Positions 8,955-17,142 of a DNA stretch of 43,305 nucleotides are shown piece by piece (position 1 is the stretch's first letter; each line of letters starts with the position of its first letter). The translations under genes and the position numbers were made by a program. The notes under the pieces are model-generated. The model worked only from the letters and a program-made list of their open reading frames with translations, was not told where the DNA came from and did not search any database. Origin of the DNA: Nostoc sp. S13 (lineage in GTDB: Bacteria; Cyanobacteriota; Cyanobacteriia; Cyanobacteriales; Nostocaceae); assembly GCF_029379315.1 (NCBI RefSeq), contig NZ_JAQYWQ010000054.1:1-43305 (forward strand). Reading direction: 5' to 3'.

Positions 8955-9052
8955 TTGCTACTCAAAATCGTTATGAGTATGATATAGTCGTAACAGATCG
9001 TAATTAAACTGTGAGTCAGCCCTGAAGGAGGGTTAGCCCGACCTAGGGAACT

Positions 9053-9087
9053 GACGCTAGCGTAGTGTTAGCGAGTACTCGAGCGTC
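9053..9087. repeat. 35-bp palindromic dispersed element, copy A
   Basis: GC-rich element beginning gacgctagcgtag and ending cgagcgtc, with short complementary ends (gacgct/agcgtc type). It matches the element at 16921-16955 at 31 of 35 positions. It sits in the 218-base gap before the peroxiredoxin gene, next to another small stem (caccc/gggtg at 9087-9101). Confidence 0.6.
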
Positions 9088-9172
9088 ACCCGAAAGGGTG
9101 AAAGCGTGGATGGGTGAGTTTTACTTGACCCAAATTCCAACGCTACTAAATCGATAAAGGAGAATTAGGTTA

Positions 9173-9784
9173 ATGTCCCTTACTTACGGAACCGAAGGAA
9201 GCCTCCGCGTTGGTCAACAAGCTCCCGATTTCACAGCAACAGCTGTGGTAGATCAGGAATTTAAGACAATCAAACTTTCCGATTATCGCGGTAAGTATGT
9301 CGTCCTGTTTTTCTACCCATTAGACTTTACCTTTGTTTGTCCCACTGAAATCACAGCATTTAGCGATCGCTACGAAGAATTCAATAAAATTAATACGGAA
9401 ATCCTTGGGGCTTCCGTTGACAGTGAATTCTCCCACCTCGCTTGGATTCAAACAGATCGTAAATCTGGTGGCGTTGGCGACCTGAACTATCCTCTAGTCT
9501 CCGACATCAAGAAAGAGATTAGCGCCGCTTATAACGTGCTTGACCCAGCAGCAGGCATTGCCTTGCGTGGTCTGTTCATCATCGACAAAGATGGTATTAT
9601 ACAGCACGCTACCATCAATAATCTAGCTTTTGGTCGCAGCGTTGATGAAACTCTGCGGACATTACAAGCAATTCAGTATGTTCAGTCTCACCCCGATGAA
9701 GTTTGCCCAGCTGGTTGGCAACCTGGTGACAAGACAATGAATCCTGACCCAGTGAAGTCTAAAGTCTACTTCTCTGCCGTCTAA
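9173..9784 (+). CDS. Typical 2-Cys peroxiredoxin (thioredoxin peroxidase)
   Basis: Reduces hydrogen peroxide and organic peroxides using electrons from thioredoxin, a main peroxide defence in cyanobacteria. The peroxidatic Cys is Cys56 in DFTFVCPTE and the resolving Cys is Cys178 in [10 protein letters not shown], so both catalytic cysteines are present. Length (203) and the opening [20 protein letters not shown] are standard. The start is ATG at 9173 with AAAGGAGAA about ten bases upstream. A second peroxiredoxin-like gene follows 320 bases downstream on the same strand, separated by repeats, so co-transcription is uncertain. The upstream gap carries dispersed palindromes rather than an obvious operator. 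Confidence 0.95.
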   Translation: MSLTYGTEGSLRVGQQAPDFTATAVVDQEFKTIKLSDYRGKYVVLFFYPLDFTFVCPTEITAFSDRYEEFNKINTEILGASVDSEFSHLAWIQTDRKSGGVGDLNYPLVSDIKKEISAAYNVLDPAAGIALRGLFIIDKDGIIQHATINNLAFGRSVDETLRTLQAIQYVQSHPDEVCPAGWQPGDKTMNPDPVKSKVYFSAV

Positions 9785-9992
9785 ATTTCGCTAGCTAGCA
9801 AACTCTAATCCATCCTGTTGGAATTGAGAGCCAAATCAATGAAAACCACAGATAAACAGAGATACACATTAAACAGTGTTAACCTCCGTATCTATCCGTG
9901 GTTTTCTCATAAAATAGTATTGAAAGAATCCAGTTTGAACAATTATTACGATAGATTAAGCCCCCAAAAGCTTATCCAATCACTCTTTGACA

Positions 9993-10100
9993 ATCCAAAA
10001 TCGTTCGATTGAGCGTACCCCTACGCGGAGCGTCTCGTAGAGAAGTCGAAATCCAAAATCGTTCGATTGAGTGAAGTCGAAATCCAAAATCCAAAATGGT
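9993..10100 (+). repeat. Interrupted direct repeat before the second peroxiredoxin gene
   Basis: The unit atccaaaatcgttcgattga occurs twice, first near 9993 and again near 10051. A GC-rich palindromic stretch (cgtacccctacgcggagcg..., about 10014-10041) splits the first copy, and CCAAAAT heptamers follow. It occupies the 319-base gap 9785-10103, in which I see no gene; short open frames there are repeat-derived. Confidence 0.5.
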
Positions 10101-10103
10101 ATT

Positions 10104-10640
10104 ATGCTTACTTCAACTGATTTTAGTGGCTTATTAAATGAGCGATTTTTCCGCAATTTTTTACCAGTTCCAGCTAGCAATAAACTCAGGTTGGGAGTGG
10201 GAACACCAGACTTTCAACTGCCAGATATTACCAACGGAACTTTAGTAAAGTTGTCTGATTATAAAGGCAAGCAACCAGTGTTACTCGCCTTGACTCGCAT
10301 CTTTACCGAAAAGCAATATTGTCCATTTTGTTTTCCTCACATCAAAGCTTTGAATGAAAACTACGAACAATTTAAAAATCGCGGTATAGAAGTTTTAATG
10401 ATTACTAGTACCGATGAACGGCAGAGTCAAATAGTTGTGAAGGATTTAGGTTTAAAAATGCCGTTGCTGAGTGATCCCAGTTGTCGAGTGTTTCGTACCT
10501 ATCAAGTAGGACAAGCTTTAGGAGCGCCTTTGCCAGCACAGTTCGTATTAGATAAAGAAGGAAAACTCCGCTACTGGCATTTATTTTCTTTTCTGGATCA
10601 CAATGCCAGTATTAATAAACTTCTAGAGCAATTCAATTGA
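10104..10640 (+). CDS. Peroxiredoxin-like AhpC/TSA-family protein
   Basis: Thioredoxin-fold protein probably involved in thiol redox chemistry or peroxide reduction. Conserved features are the opening GVGTPDFQLPDITNGTLVKL, KGKQPVLLALTRIF, and a CPFC motif in KQYCPFCFPHIKAL at the position of the catalytic cysteine, then VLMITSTDERQ and PAQFVLDKEGKLRYWH. The CxxC arrangement resembles the thioredoxin-like or PRXQ-like branch rather than typical 2-Cys enzymes. I choose ATG at 10104; a GTG at 10071 in frame would add 11 residues encoded entirely by the CCAAAAT repeat, which is not credible. It lies downstream of the 2-Cys peroxiredoxin gene on the same strand. Confidence 0.85.
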   Translation: MLTSTDFSGLLNERFFRNFLPVPASNKLRLGVGTPDFQLPDITNGTLVKLSDYKGKQPVLLALTRIFTEKQYCPFCFPHIKALNENYEQFKNRGIEVLMITSTDERQSQIVVKDLGLKMPLLSDPSCRVFRTYQVGQALGAPLPAQFVLDKEGKLRYWHLFSFLDHNASINKLLEQFN

Positions 10641-10648
10641 GTATTAAG

Positions 10649-10781
10649 ATGAACCTATCCCACTAATAAAATTTGTGCTACAAAGCTTAAGTTGATTGAG
10701 AACTCAAAACGAAAAATCAAGCTTTTCAAGCACATTTTAGGAAAAGAAGTAGAGATTTTTAGAATAGTGGGATAGGTTCAT
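10649..10781. mobile_element. 133-bp MITE-like element with perfect 17-bp inverted repeats
   Basis: The ends atgaacctatcccacta (10649-10665) and tagtgggataggttcat (10765-10781) are exact reverse complements. The AT-rich interior has no open frame. Size and structure fit a miniature inverted-repeat element. I see no clear target duplication beyond a possible short AT-rich one. It lies directly after the second peroxiredoxin gene, so it could alternatively act as a transcription end. Confidence 0.55.
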
Positions 10782-11082
10782 ATAAAGTTGGCAATGTCCG
10801 CCCTACTTACGCTGTGAGTTTTCCTCATGTTGACCAGAAATAAAAAGGTACAAGCCCCTCTCTTACAAAGTTCTGATGCCTGTGGCGGGCTGTGCCAACG
10901 GATAGCGCCACGGAGAGCGAGTCCGCGAGCGTCGGAAACCTCCGCTCAGACTTTGCGCTAAATTGATTTATGGGGATTTTTAATTTTTAATTCCCCGAAA
11001 GGGTTGACTTTTGACTTTTGACTTCCCCGTTCGCGTAGCGTCTCCAAGAGTTGGGGCTGTGACCTCAGGGCGCTACGAAATC
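10782..11082. repeat. Intergenic stretch of palindromic and heptamer repeats
   Basis: No gene here. It contains GC-rich palindromes (10900-10933, sharing gagcgagtccgcgagcgtc with the 35-bp element family) and three tandem TTGACTT heptamers at 11004-11024 followed by a gttcgcgtagcgtctcc palindrome. This is typical repeat-rich Nostoc intergenic DNA. Confidence 0.5.
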
Positions 11083-11281
11083 AGCTTTAATCCTTTTCCA
11101 GTTTTGGCTAGATGACGGCTTTAATATAGTTAAATCTTTAGCAATTTTGGACTATTTAGAGGCAAAATATCCTACACCTGCGATGTTGCCTAAAGATGCC
11201 AAGGATTTAGCGATCGCACGCATGGTACATATGTTAATTAATCTTGACAAAAAGATTAATTACTGTCGGTTCGCTTATTTT
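11083..11281 (+). pseudogene. Decayed glutathione S-transferase fragment
   Basis: From 11111 the plus strand reads DDGFNIVKSLAILDYLEAKY then PTPAMLPKDAKDLAIARMVHM, which matches the end of the thioredoxin-like domain (the SLAI motif) and the linker of glutathione S-transferases. Just before it, FNPFPVLA in another frame fits the preceding family segment, so there is a frameshift near 11109. The N-terminus is missing and the downstream part dissolves into stops; fragments to about 11400 may belong to it. The rest of the gap to mnmA (11282-11698) shows only a non-conserved-looking open frame that I do not call. Confidence 0.6.
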
Positions 11282-11698
11282 GAGGGATAAAAGGGAATTA
11301 ACGTCTGATCGCAAACTGCCACAACTTATTAAGATTTAGACCAAGCTATTACCCAAGCTTTAGAAACAATAACTAAAAAAGACATTATTGGTTGGTTTAC
11401 CCACTGTTGCTACTATATTTTACTCAACTGAGAACAGCTATAATCGATGATGGGAGAGAAAAGAAGAATCCCTACTCAGTTCTCTTCGGTGATGACAGAG
11501 TAAAGAGCAATATCTATTTGCTTCCTCATAAACTGAAGTGCTTTGCTAGCAAGGCTTTAAAGAGTGTGTGCTACAATTGGACAACCACGCAGCAAAGCTG
11601 TTACTCTTTAACTTGGCACACCATCACCAGCCAGAATGCTTACTATAATTTGATTTCTTAATTTTGACTTTTGAATTGCTTAATATATCGTGCTTTGT

Positions 11699-12754
11699 AT
11701 GAAAAAAGTCGTCGTTGGTCTTTCTGGTGGCGTTGACAGTTCCACTGCCGCAGCTATCCTGCACCATCAGGGCTATGAAGTGATTGGTTTGACTCTTTGG
11801 CTAATGAAAGGCAAAGGTCAATGTTGCTCTGAAGGTATGATTGACGCGGCTGATATCTGTGAACAACTGGGCGTTCCCCATCAGGTTGTGGATATTCGGG
11901 ATCTCTTTCAGACGCATATTGTCGATTACTTGGTGACTGGTTACAGTGCTGGAATCACGCCTTTGCCTTGTTCCCAGTGCAATAAAACGGTGAAGTTTGG
12001 GCCAATGGTGCAATATGCCCATGAAGAATTGGGATGCGATCGCATCGCCACTGGTCATTATGCCCGAATTAGCTATGACGAAGCAACTGGACGTTACCAA
12101 TTATTAAGGGCTGTTGACCGCAACAAAGATCAGTCATACTTCCTCTATGATTTGTCTCAAGATTTACTTGCAGCAACTATATTTCCTCTAGGTGAACTAG
12201 AAAAAACTGACACGCGCCGGATTGCTACTGAATACGGACTAAAAACTGCTGATAAGCCAGAAAGTCAAGACTTATGCTTAGTGGAAAGTAATGGTTCCAT
12301 GCGGACATTTTTAGATAAATATTTAGCTCCCAAAATAGGCGATATAGTAGATGTCACAGGTAAAATTTTGGGACAGCATGATGGTGTCCATCACTATACC
12401 ATTGGACAGCGCAAAGGCTTGGGGATTGCTGCTGCCGAACCACTTTATGTGATTGAATTAGATGCGGAAAATAATAAAGTAGTAGTAGGCGATCGCACTA
12501 AGGTAACTCAGCCAGAATGCACTATAAATCGGGTAAATTGGGTTTCTATTGCTGAACCATCAACTCCAATTCATGCCGAAGTGCAAATTCGCTATCGTTC
12601 AACGGCTACACCAGTTACAGTCATTGCTTTGGAAAACTCCCATGTGCGTTTGGTATTTGATGAACCCCAAATCAGCATCACTCCCGGACAAGCTGCGGTG
12701 TGGTACGACGGGGAAAAAGTATTAGGTGGCGGAATTATCGAGCAGTTTAGTTGA
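11699..12754 (+). CDS. mnmA: tRNA-specific 2-thiouridylase MnmA
   Basis: Thiolates the wobble uridine (s2U34) of Lys, Glu and Gln tRNAs, using ATP to adenylate the base and a persulfide sulfur. The N-terminal PP-loop SGGVDSS (residues 9-15) binds ATP. The two catalytic cysteines are visible, one in [11 protein letters not shown] and one in SQDLCLVE, and GHYARI and the C-terminal [10 protein letters not shown] block are standard. About 351 residues, normal length. I prefer ATG at 11699; an upstream in-frame GTG at 11690 adds only three residues. It is followed by a strong terminator and faces the HNH gene convergently. Confidence 0.97.
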   Translation: MKKVVVGLSGGVDSSTAAAILHHQGYEVIGLTLWLMKGKGQCCSEGMIDAADICEQLGVPHQVVDIRDLFQTHIVDYLVTGYSAGITPLPCSQCNKTVKFGPMVQYAHEELGCDRIATGHYARISYDEATGRYQLLRAVDRNKDQSYFLYDLSQDLLAATIFPLGELEKTDTRRIATEYGLKTADKPESQDLCLVESNGSMRTFLDKYLAPKIGDIVDVTGKILGQHDGVHHYTIGQRKGLGIAAAEPLYVIELDAENNKVVVGDRTKVTQPECTINRVNWVSIAEPSTPIHAEVQIRYRSTATPVTVIALENSHVRLVFDEPQISITPGQAAVWYDGEKVLGGGIIEQFS

Positions 12755-12774
12755 ACCCAACCCCGTTTTTGCGT

Positions 12775-12800
12775 CCCTCCACACTTGTGGAGGGCTATTT
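12775..12800. terminator. Terminator between mnmA and the convergent HNH gene
   Basis: A perfect 8-bp stem, ccctccac (12775-12782) and gtggaggg (12787-12794), with a 4-base loop and a T-rich tail (ctattttta). An A/T-rich stretch on the other side (gttttt) may let it work for both strands. Confidence 0.85.
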
Positions 12801-13901
12801 TTATTTCTCACATTTTTGTAAAAAAGTTTGATAATGCTGTTCCAATGCAATTGAATTAGGTTTAAATCTGTCTTTATCAGGAAGTAGTAATTTTTTTCCG
12901 CCAAGTCCTTCATAATCAGTCCCGCATAAAGTAGGAGAAATTACTACCTCATAGTTTTTTGGATGAATAGATAGTAAGTATTTCTCAAAAAGTCTGTGTA
13001 TATCTACCCGAAGTAAAATTCCATTAGAGGGATGATTTGTTTCACTGCCAAGATAGCGGATAATATGAGCAGCTTCTAATACTTTATCTACGCTATAACC
13101 TGTAATTGCACATTTTCCTTTATAGGCTTTTATAACTTCACGCCTAAATTTAGACTGTCCTTTACGTCTATAAACAAGAGAAATAACTCGCATCCTATCA
13201 TCTATAATGTTATGTGGATCAAATTCATTTACAAGGATATGAAATAATTCTCTAGAAAGATGATCTTTAGGCTGTTCTCCGGCCATCAGATGCATCAATC
13301 TAACAAAAATATCATCATCTTCTTCTGAACTCAAATTATGCTGATTTGTATATTTATTAAAAGCAAAAGCTAATTGCTCAAAATCAGTTGTATCCCAAGG
13401 GTTAAGATATACTGAGCTTTGATCAGCAGCTTTTGTTTGCTCATGTATATTTTTAGCCTTAGTTTTTCTGAATTCTTCCGTTAATTCCTCCCAAAATGAA
13501 TATAAAAACATTGATGACGTATCATTTGGACTTTCGCAACAAGAGAGCTTTAGAAGTCTGAATAAAATATCTTTTTTGTGGTTCAATGTTAAATTATAAG
13601 GATGTCTTGTAATAAATTTTAAAAATACAAAAGTTATTTCTTCCCAAGCTCTAATGTCATTTTCAGGAAAAATATCGAATGTAAATTGTCTTGCCCAATT
13701 TTCAAAATTATAACCTAATAAACAATCTAAATCTAAAATGGAATAAATTCTTTTAATTCGAGTAATTTGTTCAGAATTAAGTTTGCTGATTGCCTTTCGA
13801 TTATGACTAAGTTGCTCAAAGTGTATACTCTTAGTTGTAATTTTGCCTGTCTTCGGGTTGAGAACCTCTACTTTTAGATTAAATTTTTTCTTTTTTGACA
13901 C
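12801..13901 (-). CDS. HNH endonuclease-domain protein downstream of a toxin-antitoxin pair
   Basis: The C-terminal third carries an HNH (beta-beta-alpha metal) nuclease signature: KCAITGYSVDKVLEAAHII with the first His, HPSNGILLRVDIHRLFEKY with Asn and the last His. The N-terminal about 250 residues are Lys/Phe/Asp-rich and I do not recognise them. The start is GTG at 13901 with AGGA about five bases upstream. It begins 17 bases after the toxin stop codon on the same strand, so the three genes probably form an operon. Base composition is clearly more AT-rich than flanking housekeeping genes, suggesting transfer. Role unknown: a restriction or anti-phage nuclease is a reasonable guess; no methyltransferase is nearby. 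Confidence 0.8.
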   Translation of the reverse strand: MSKKKKFNLKVEVLNPKTGKITTKSIHFEQLSHNRKAISKLNSEQITRIKRIYSILDLDCLLGYNFENWARQFTFDIFPENDIRAWEEITFVFLKFITRHPYNLTLNHKKDILFRLLKLSCCESPNDTSSMFLYSFWEELTEEFRKTKAKNIHEQTKAADQSSVYLNPWDTTDFEQLAFAFNKYTNQHNLSSEEDDDIFVRLMHLMAGEQPKDHLSRELFHILVNEFDPHNIIDDRMRVISLVYRRKGQSKFRREVIKAYKGKCAITGYSVDKVLEAAHIIRYLGSETNHPSNGILLRVDIHRLFEKYLLSIHPKNYEVVISPTLCGTDYEGLGGKKLLLPDKDRFKPNSIALEQHYQTFLQKCEK

Positions 13902-13918
13902 AGTTTCCTACCCGATTA

Positions 13919-14254
13919 TTATTCAGCGTTATTCTCTCCTAAATCTTCATCTAAGATTGTTTCAATATCTCGTCCGCTATAAATGACTCTAAGAATCTCT
14001 ACACCAGAATCGGAAGGAAGATAAAAAACAAGATACTTTTTAAATCCTTTGATCGCTTGCTGTCGAACACCAGCTAAATTAGGATGAGAGGATTGACAAG
14101 ATTTTCCCATTCCTGGCATTTTACCCAGTTGTTTGAAAGTTGTTTCTGCTGCTATAAGAAACCGGTCTGAAGCCTCCAAGTTATCTTCTGCAATATAAGT
14201 CGCTAATTCTATTAAGTCGCGGATGACTTGCGGTCGTTTGTTTACGTTGGTCAT
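13919..14254 (-). CDS. RelE/ParE-superfamily toxin
   Basis: Probable toxin of a type II toxin-antitoxin system. The fold features are DLIELATYIAEDNLEASDRFL (alpha helices), FKQLGKMPGMGK and the C-terminal beta sheet VRQQAIKGFKKYLVFYLP followed by ILRVIYSGRDIETIL; the basic KGFKKY and the YSGRDI segment are family-typical. ParE proteins inhibit DNA gyrase and RelE proteins cut mRNA; the ParD-like partner favours ParE. Its ATG overlaps the antitoxin stop in TAATG, so translation is coupled. 111 residues, slightly longer than usual but intact. Confidence 0.85.
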   Translation of the reverse strand: MTNVNKRPQVIRDLIELATYIAEDNLEASDRFLIAAETTFKQLGKMPGMGKSCQSSHPNLAGVRQQAIKGFKKYLVFYLPSDSGVEILRVIYSGRDIETILDEDLGENNAE

Positions 14255-14529
14255 TAACCTTGGTTTGACCCTTTATGCTTGGCAATTCTTTCCCGCACAG
14301 CTTGGCGGATGTCTTCCCAATCGTCAGGAGTCATCTCAGTTCCATTCCCAGAATTTAGACCTTCTAAAAGCATCGCTTCCAAACGTTCAGCCGCTTGACG
14401 CTTTTGGTCTTGGCGCACTAACTCACGAAAATATTCACTGACACTGCTGTAACCACCAGTCGCCACTTTCTCTTCTATATAAGTCCGCATCGCATCAGGG
14501 AGAGATATATTTATACTTTTCACTGGCAC
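14254..14529 (-). CDS. ParD-like ribbon-helix-helix antitoxin
   Basis: Probable antitoxin and operon repressor. The N-terminus (SINISLPDAMRTYIEEKV then GGYSSVSEYFRELVRQDQKR) is a ParD/CopG-type ribbon-helix-helix DNA-binding domain; the acidic C-terminal part (TEMTPDDWEDIRQAVRER) would wrap and neutralise the toxin. First gene of the probable antitoxin-toxin-HNH operon. A set of TGGCA/TGCCA half-sites lies 35-61 bases upstream of its ATG, a plausible operator. Confidence 0.85.
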   Translation of the reverse strand: MPVKSINISLPDAMRTYIEEKVATGGYSSVSEYFRELVRQDQKRQAAERLEAMLLEGLNSGNGTEMTPDDWEDIRQAVRERIAKHKGSNQG

Positions 14530-14563
14530 TACTTCCCTAATTTTTCTTTCATAATATTATTTT

Positions 14564-14590
14564 ATGGCAATTTATGCCATTTATTGCCAT
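14564..14590. promoter_or_regulatory. Candidate operator of the toxin-antitoxin operon
   Basis: Three half-sites, ATGGCA (14564-14569), TGCCAT (14575-14580) and TGCCAT (14585-14590), start 10-11 bp apart, about one helical turn. The first two make a perfect palindrome with a 5-base centre. Ribbon-helix-helix antitoxins bind such repeated half-sites next to their own promoter. Confidence 0.55.
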
Positions 14591-14632
14591 AGCAGGCTCA
14601 ATAGACTTATCCGGAAATGAGAACTTTATTTG

Positions 14633-14712
14633 GCTGAAACCTAGCTCTGGAGAGGGTTTTAGAGGTTCCTGTTTTATATAAGCTAAAAAGCCAGCTATGT
14701 AAGGGTTTCAGC
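14633..14712. repeat. Short element with inverted ends GCTGAAACC/GGTTTCAGC
   Basis: Nine-base perfect inverted ends (14633-14641 and 14704-14712) bracket 62 bases containing a further AGCT/AGCT complement. It could be an insertion-sequence relic or MITE. The rest of 14530-14816 has nothing else I recognise. Confidence 0.28.
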
Positions 14713-14816
14713 TATTTTGAGGTTTATTTGTGGATAGGTCTAATGAGCAAAAGCGATACCTGCGGCGAACTAAATCTATGTACTTTTTATCAAAAACTAC
14801 TTCTATCTAATGCCCC

Positions 14817-15449
14817 TTAAAACTCTTTCAAAGCTTGTACGGTTCCTACTTGCCAAGCTCGTTCAACTGTAGCGGCAATAATTTGAGTTAGAGGGATATT
14901 TGGAAAGTTAGGACTGTGATCAGATTCGATGTAATGTCCATCCCTGAGTAAATAAATCCTCAGCTTTTTACTATCATAAATCCATAGTTCTGGAACAGCG
15001 ATCGCTTCGTAAGCACCAAGAGTTGTTTTTGATGTCACATCTGTTTCAATTACCAAATCAGGAGGCGGATCATCTAGTTCCAATTTACGACAACCAATCA
15101 TTCTTTGGTAATTCTGGATGTAGAAGCAAGCATCTGGTTCTACCCCCGCCGTATTTTACCGCTTGAAGGTAGTTGAACCGAAGGGTTCATAACTTTTCCC
15201 TGCGATCTTCAGCAAGATTTTTACAACATCTGAAATTAAGTCCTTTGATTTTTCGTGTTCTGGTAGAGGAACCATGATTTCTAACGTAGACTTGCTGTAA
15301 GCAACTCGTAGCGATCGCTTTTCTCCCAACTCCTGCAAGATAGACTCAAATTCTTCCCAGCTTACATCTTGAATAGACACTGTACTACCGGGTGCTAGCC
15401 GCATCTGGCTAACTGCTTTAAAAACAGGTGATACAGCAGTCATAAGCAA
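14817..15449 (-). pseudogene. Uma2-family (DUF820) nuclease gene with a single in-frame stop
   Basis: The frame from 15449 encodes VSWEEFESILQELGEKRSLR and YSKSTLEIMVPLPEHEK, then GSTTFKR and a TAA at 15156-15158. The same frame then continues as NTAGVEPDACFYIQN, DPPPDLVIETDVTSKTTL and VPELWIYDSKKLRIYLL. The whole reads as one Uma2-type PD-(D/E)XK protein of about 210 codons, the normal length, including the acidic residues in EPD and PDLVIE. A CAA-to-TAA change would explain the stop. These genes are abundant and often decayed in cyanobacteria. It could also be a sequencing error. Confidence 0.8.
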
Positions 15450-15659
15450 TTCAAAATAAGGGAACTCTTCAACGACTAAAGCGGAGATTAACTTTAGCCT
15501 AACTTAAAAAGTATAGTAAATTTTTAGAAAACTTAAGTCCCAGTCCCCAATCCCTAGCCCCCCATACCCCTAAACTCTTTTTCTCTACGTACCAGCATTT
15601 GATAAGTTAGTTAGTACATAATCTGAAACAATAGCAGTTAATACAAAAAGGGGATTACG

Positions 15660-16838
15660 TTGAGTCACAATCCAGATGCTATAGCCCCCCACGGTGGACA
15701 GTTAGTTAACCGTATCGCCACACCAGAACAAAGAGCAGAGTTTCTTTCAAAAGCTGACTTTTTGCCGCGAGTGCAACTTGACGATCGCGCCGTTTCTGAT
15801 GTAGAAATGATTGCGATCGGTGCTTTTAGTCCACTCACGGGTTTTATGAACCAGGAAGACTACGATCGCACTGTTACAGAAATGCGACTAGCTAATGGTC
15901 TTGTGTGGTCAATCCCGATTACACTATCGGTTAACGAAGAAGTAGCTTCCCCGTTACAAGAAGGCGGCTTAATCCGTCTGGATAACTCCAGAGGTGAATT
16001 TATTGGGGTTTTGCAACTTACGCAAAAATATCACTACGACAAAACCCGCGAAGCAATAAAGGTCTACCGCACTGATGATGCCAATCATCCCGGCGTGCAG
16101 GTACTTTATAACCAAGGTAATGTACATCTAGCAGGTGATATTTGGCTACTGCAACGCCAACCTCATCCCCAGTTTCCCACTTATCAGATTGATCCAGATG
16201 CCTCACGGCAACTATTTAAAGACAAGGGTTGGAAAACTATCGTCGGCTTTCAAACTCGCAACCCCATCCACCGCGCCCATGAATATATTCAAAAGTGCGC
16301 TTTAGAAATCGTTGATGGTCTATTTTTGCACCCATTAGTCGGGGCGACAAAAGAAGATGATATTGCTGCTGACGTGCGGATGCGTTGCTATGAAATTTTG
16401 CTGGAACACTACTACCCCTTAGATCGGGTAACTTTGGCAATTAATCCAGCTGCAATGCGTTATGCTGGGCCTCGTGAGGCCATATTCCATGCTTTAGTTC
16501 GCAAAAATTACGGCTGTACTCACTTTATCGTCGGACGGGATCATGCTGGTGTCGGTGACTATTACGGCACTTACGATGCTCAATACATCTTTGAAGAATT
16601 TGCGCCAAGTGAATTGGGAATTGTGCCGATGAAATTTGAACACGCTTTTTACTGCACGCGCACTAAGCAGATGGCAACATCTAAAACCAGTCCCAGCAAA
16701 CCAGAGGAACGCATTCACCTATCGGGGACAAAAGTTAGAGAAATGTTGCGGCGTGGTGAGTTACCTCCTCCAGAATTTTCCCGTCCAGAGGTGGCGGCAG
16801 AGTTAGCGCGGGCAATGCAAATACAAGTACCGGCTTAG
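15660..16838 (+). CDS. sat: Sulfate adenylyltransferase (ATP sulfurylase)
   Basis: Makes adenosine 5'-phosphosulfate from ATP and sulfate, the first step of assimilatory sulfate reduction. The active-site motifs are [14 protein letters not shown] (QxRN and HxxH) and [23 protein letters not shown] near the N-terminus and [20 protein letters not shown] at the C-terminus are family-typical. 392 residues, the usual single-domain length without an APS-kinase extension. The start is TTG at 15660, supported by AAAGGGG just upstream and by the family's N-terminus ([17 protein letters not shown]). Monocistronic. Confidence 0.96.
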   Translation: MSHNPDAIAPHGGQLVNRIATPEQRAEFLSKADFLPRVQLDDRAVSDVEMIAIGAFSPLTGFMNQEDYDRTVTEMRLANGLVWSIPITLSVNEEVASPLQEGGLIRLDNSRGEFIGVLQLTQKYHYDKTREAIKVYRTDDANHPGVQVLYNQGNVHLAGDIWLLQRQPHPQFPTYQIDPDASRQLFKDKGWKTIVGFQTRNPIHRAHEYIQKCALEIVDGLFLHPLVGATKEDDIAADVRMRCYEILLEHYYPLDRVTLAINPAAMRYAGPREAIFHALVRKNYGCTHFIVGRDHAGVGDYYGTYDAQYIFEEFAPSELGIVPMKFEHAFYCTRTKQMATSKTSPSKPEERIHLSGTKVREMLRRGELPPPEFSRPEVAAELARAMQIQVPA

Positions 16839-16869
16839 GGCATTGGGCATGGGGCATGGGGCAATTCAA

Positions 16870-17012
16870 TTTTGGATTTTGGATTTTGGATTTTGGATTT
16901 TGGATTTTGGATTTTGGATTGACGATAGCGTAGCGTTAGCGAGTCCGCGAGCGTCTTTTGGATTAAATTTCAATTCTTTAATTTAAAATCTAAAATCTAA
17001 AATCTAAAATCT
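16870..17012. repeat. Heptamer arrays interrupted by a 35-bp palindromic element
   Basis: Seven TTTTGGA heptamers run from 16870 to 16918, then a 35-base GC-rich element (16921-16955, gacgatagcgtag...cgagcgtc), then TTTTGGATTA resumes at 16956, so the element sits inside the array. Four AAAATCT heptamers follow at 16985-17012. The element is related to 9053-9087. The 304-base gap 16839-17142 holds these repeats and GGGCATG heptamers just after sat; no gene. Confidence 0.8.
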
Positions 17013-17142
17013 AAAATTCTTACTCCCTCATCTCCTCCCACTCCCCACACTTTGATCAACAAGCAAACATTATCTGTAACTTTACATTACAGAGTTCAGC
17101 CCTGTAAGCTGCTAACTGATAGCTGAGAGCTGATAGCTAATT

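Noticed and set aside
9818..10012. 64-codon plus-strand frame after the 2-Cys peroxiredoxin gene
   Set aside because: Largely composed of dispersed repeat sequence and lacks protein-like features.
11392..11661. 89-codon plus-strand frame before mnmA
   Set aside because: GTT/GTG-type start without ribosome site, overlaps GST remnants and shows no recognisable pattern.
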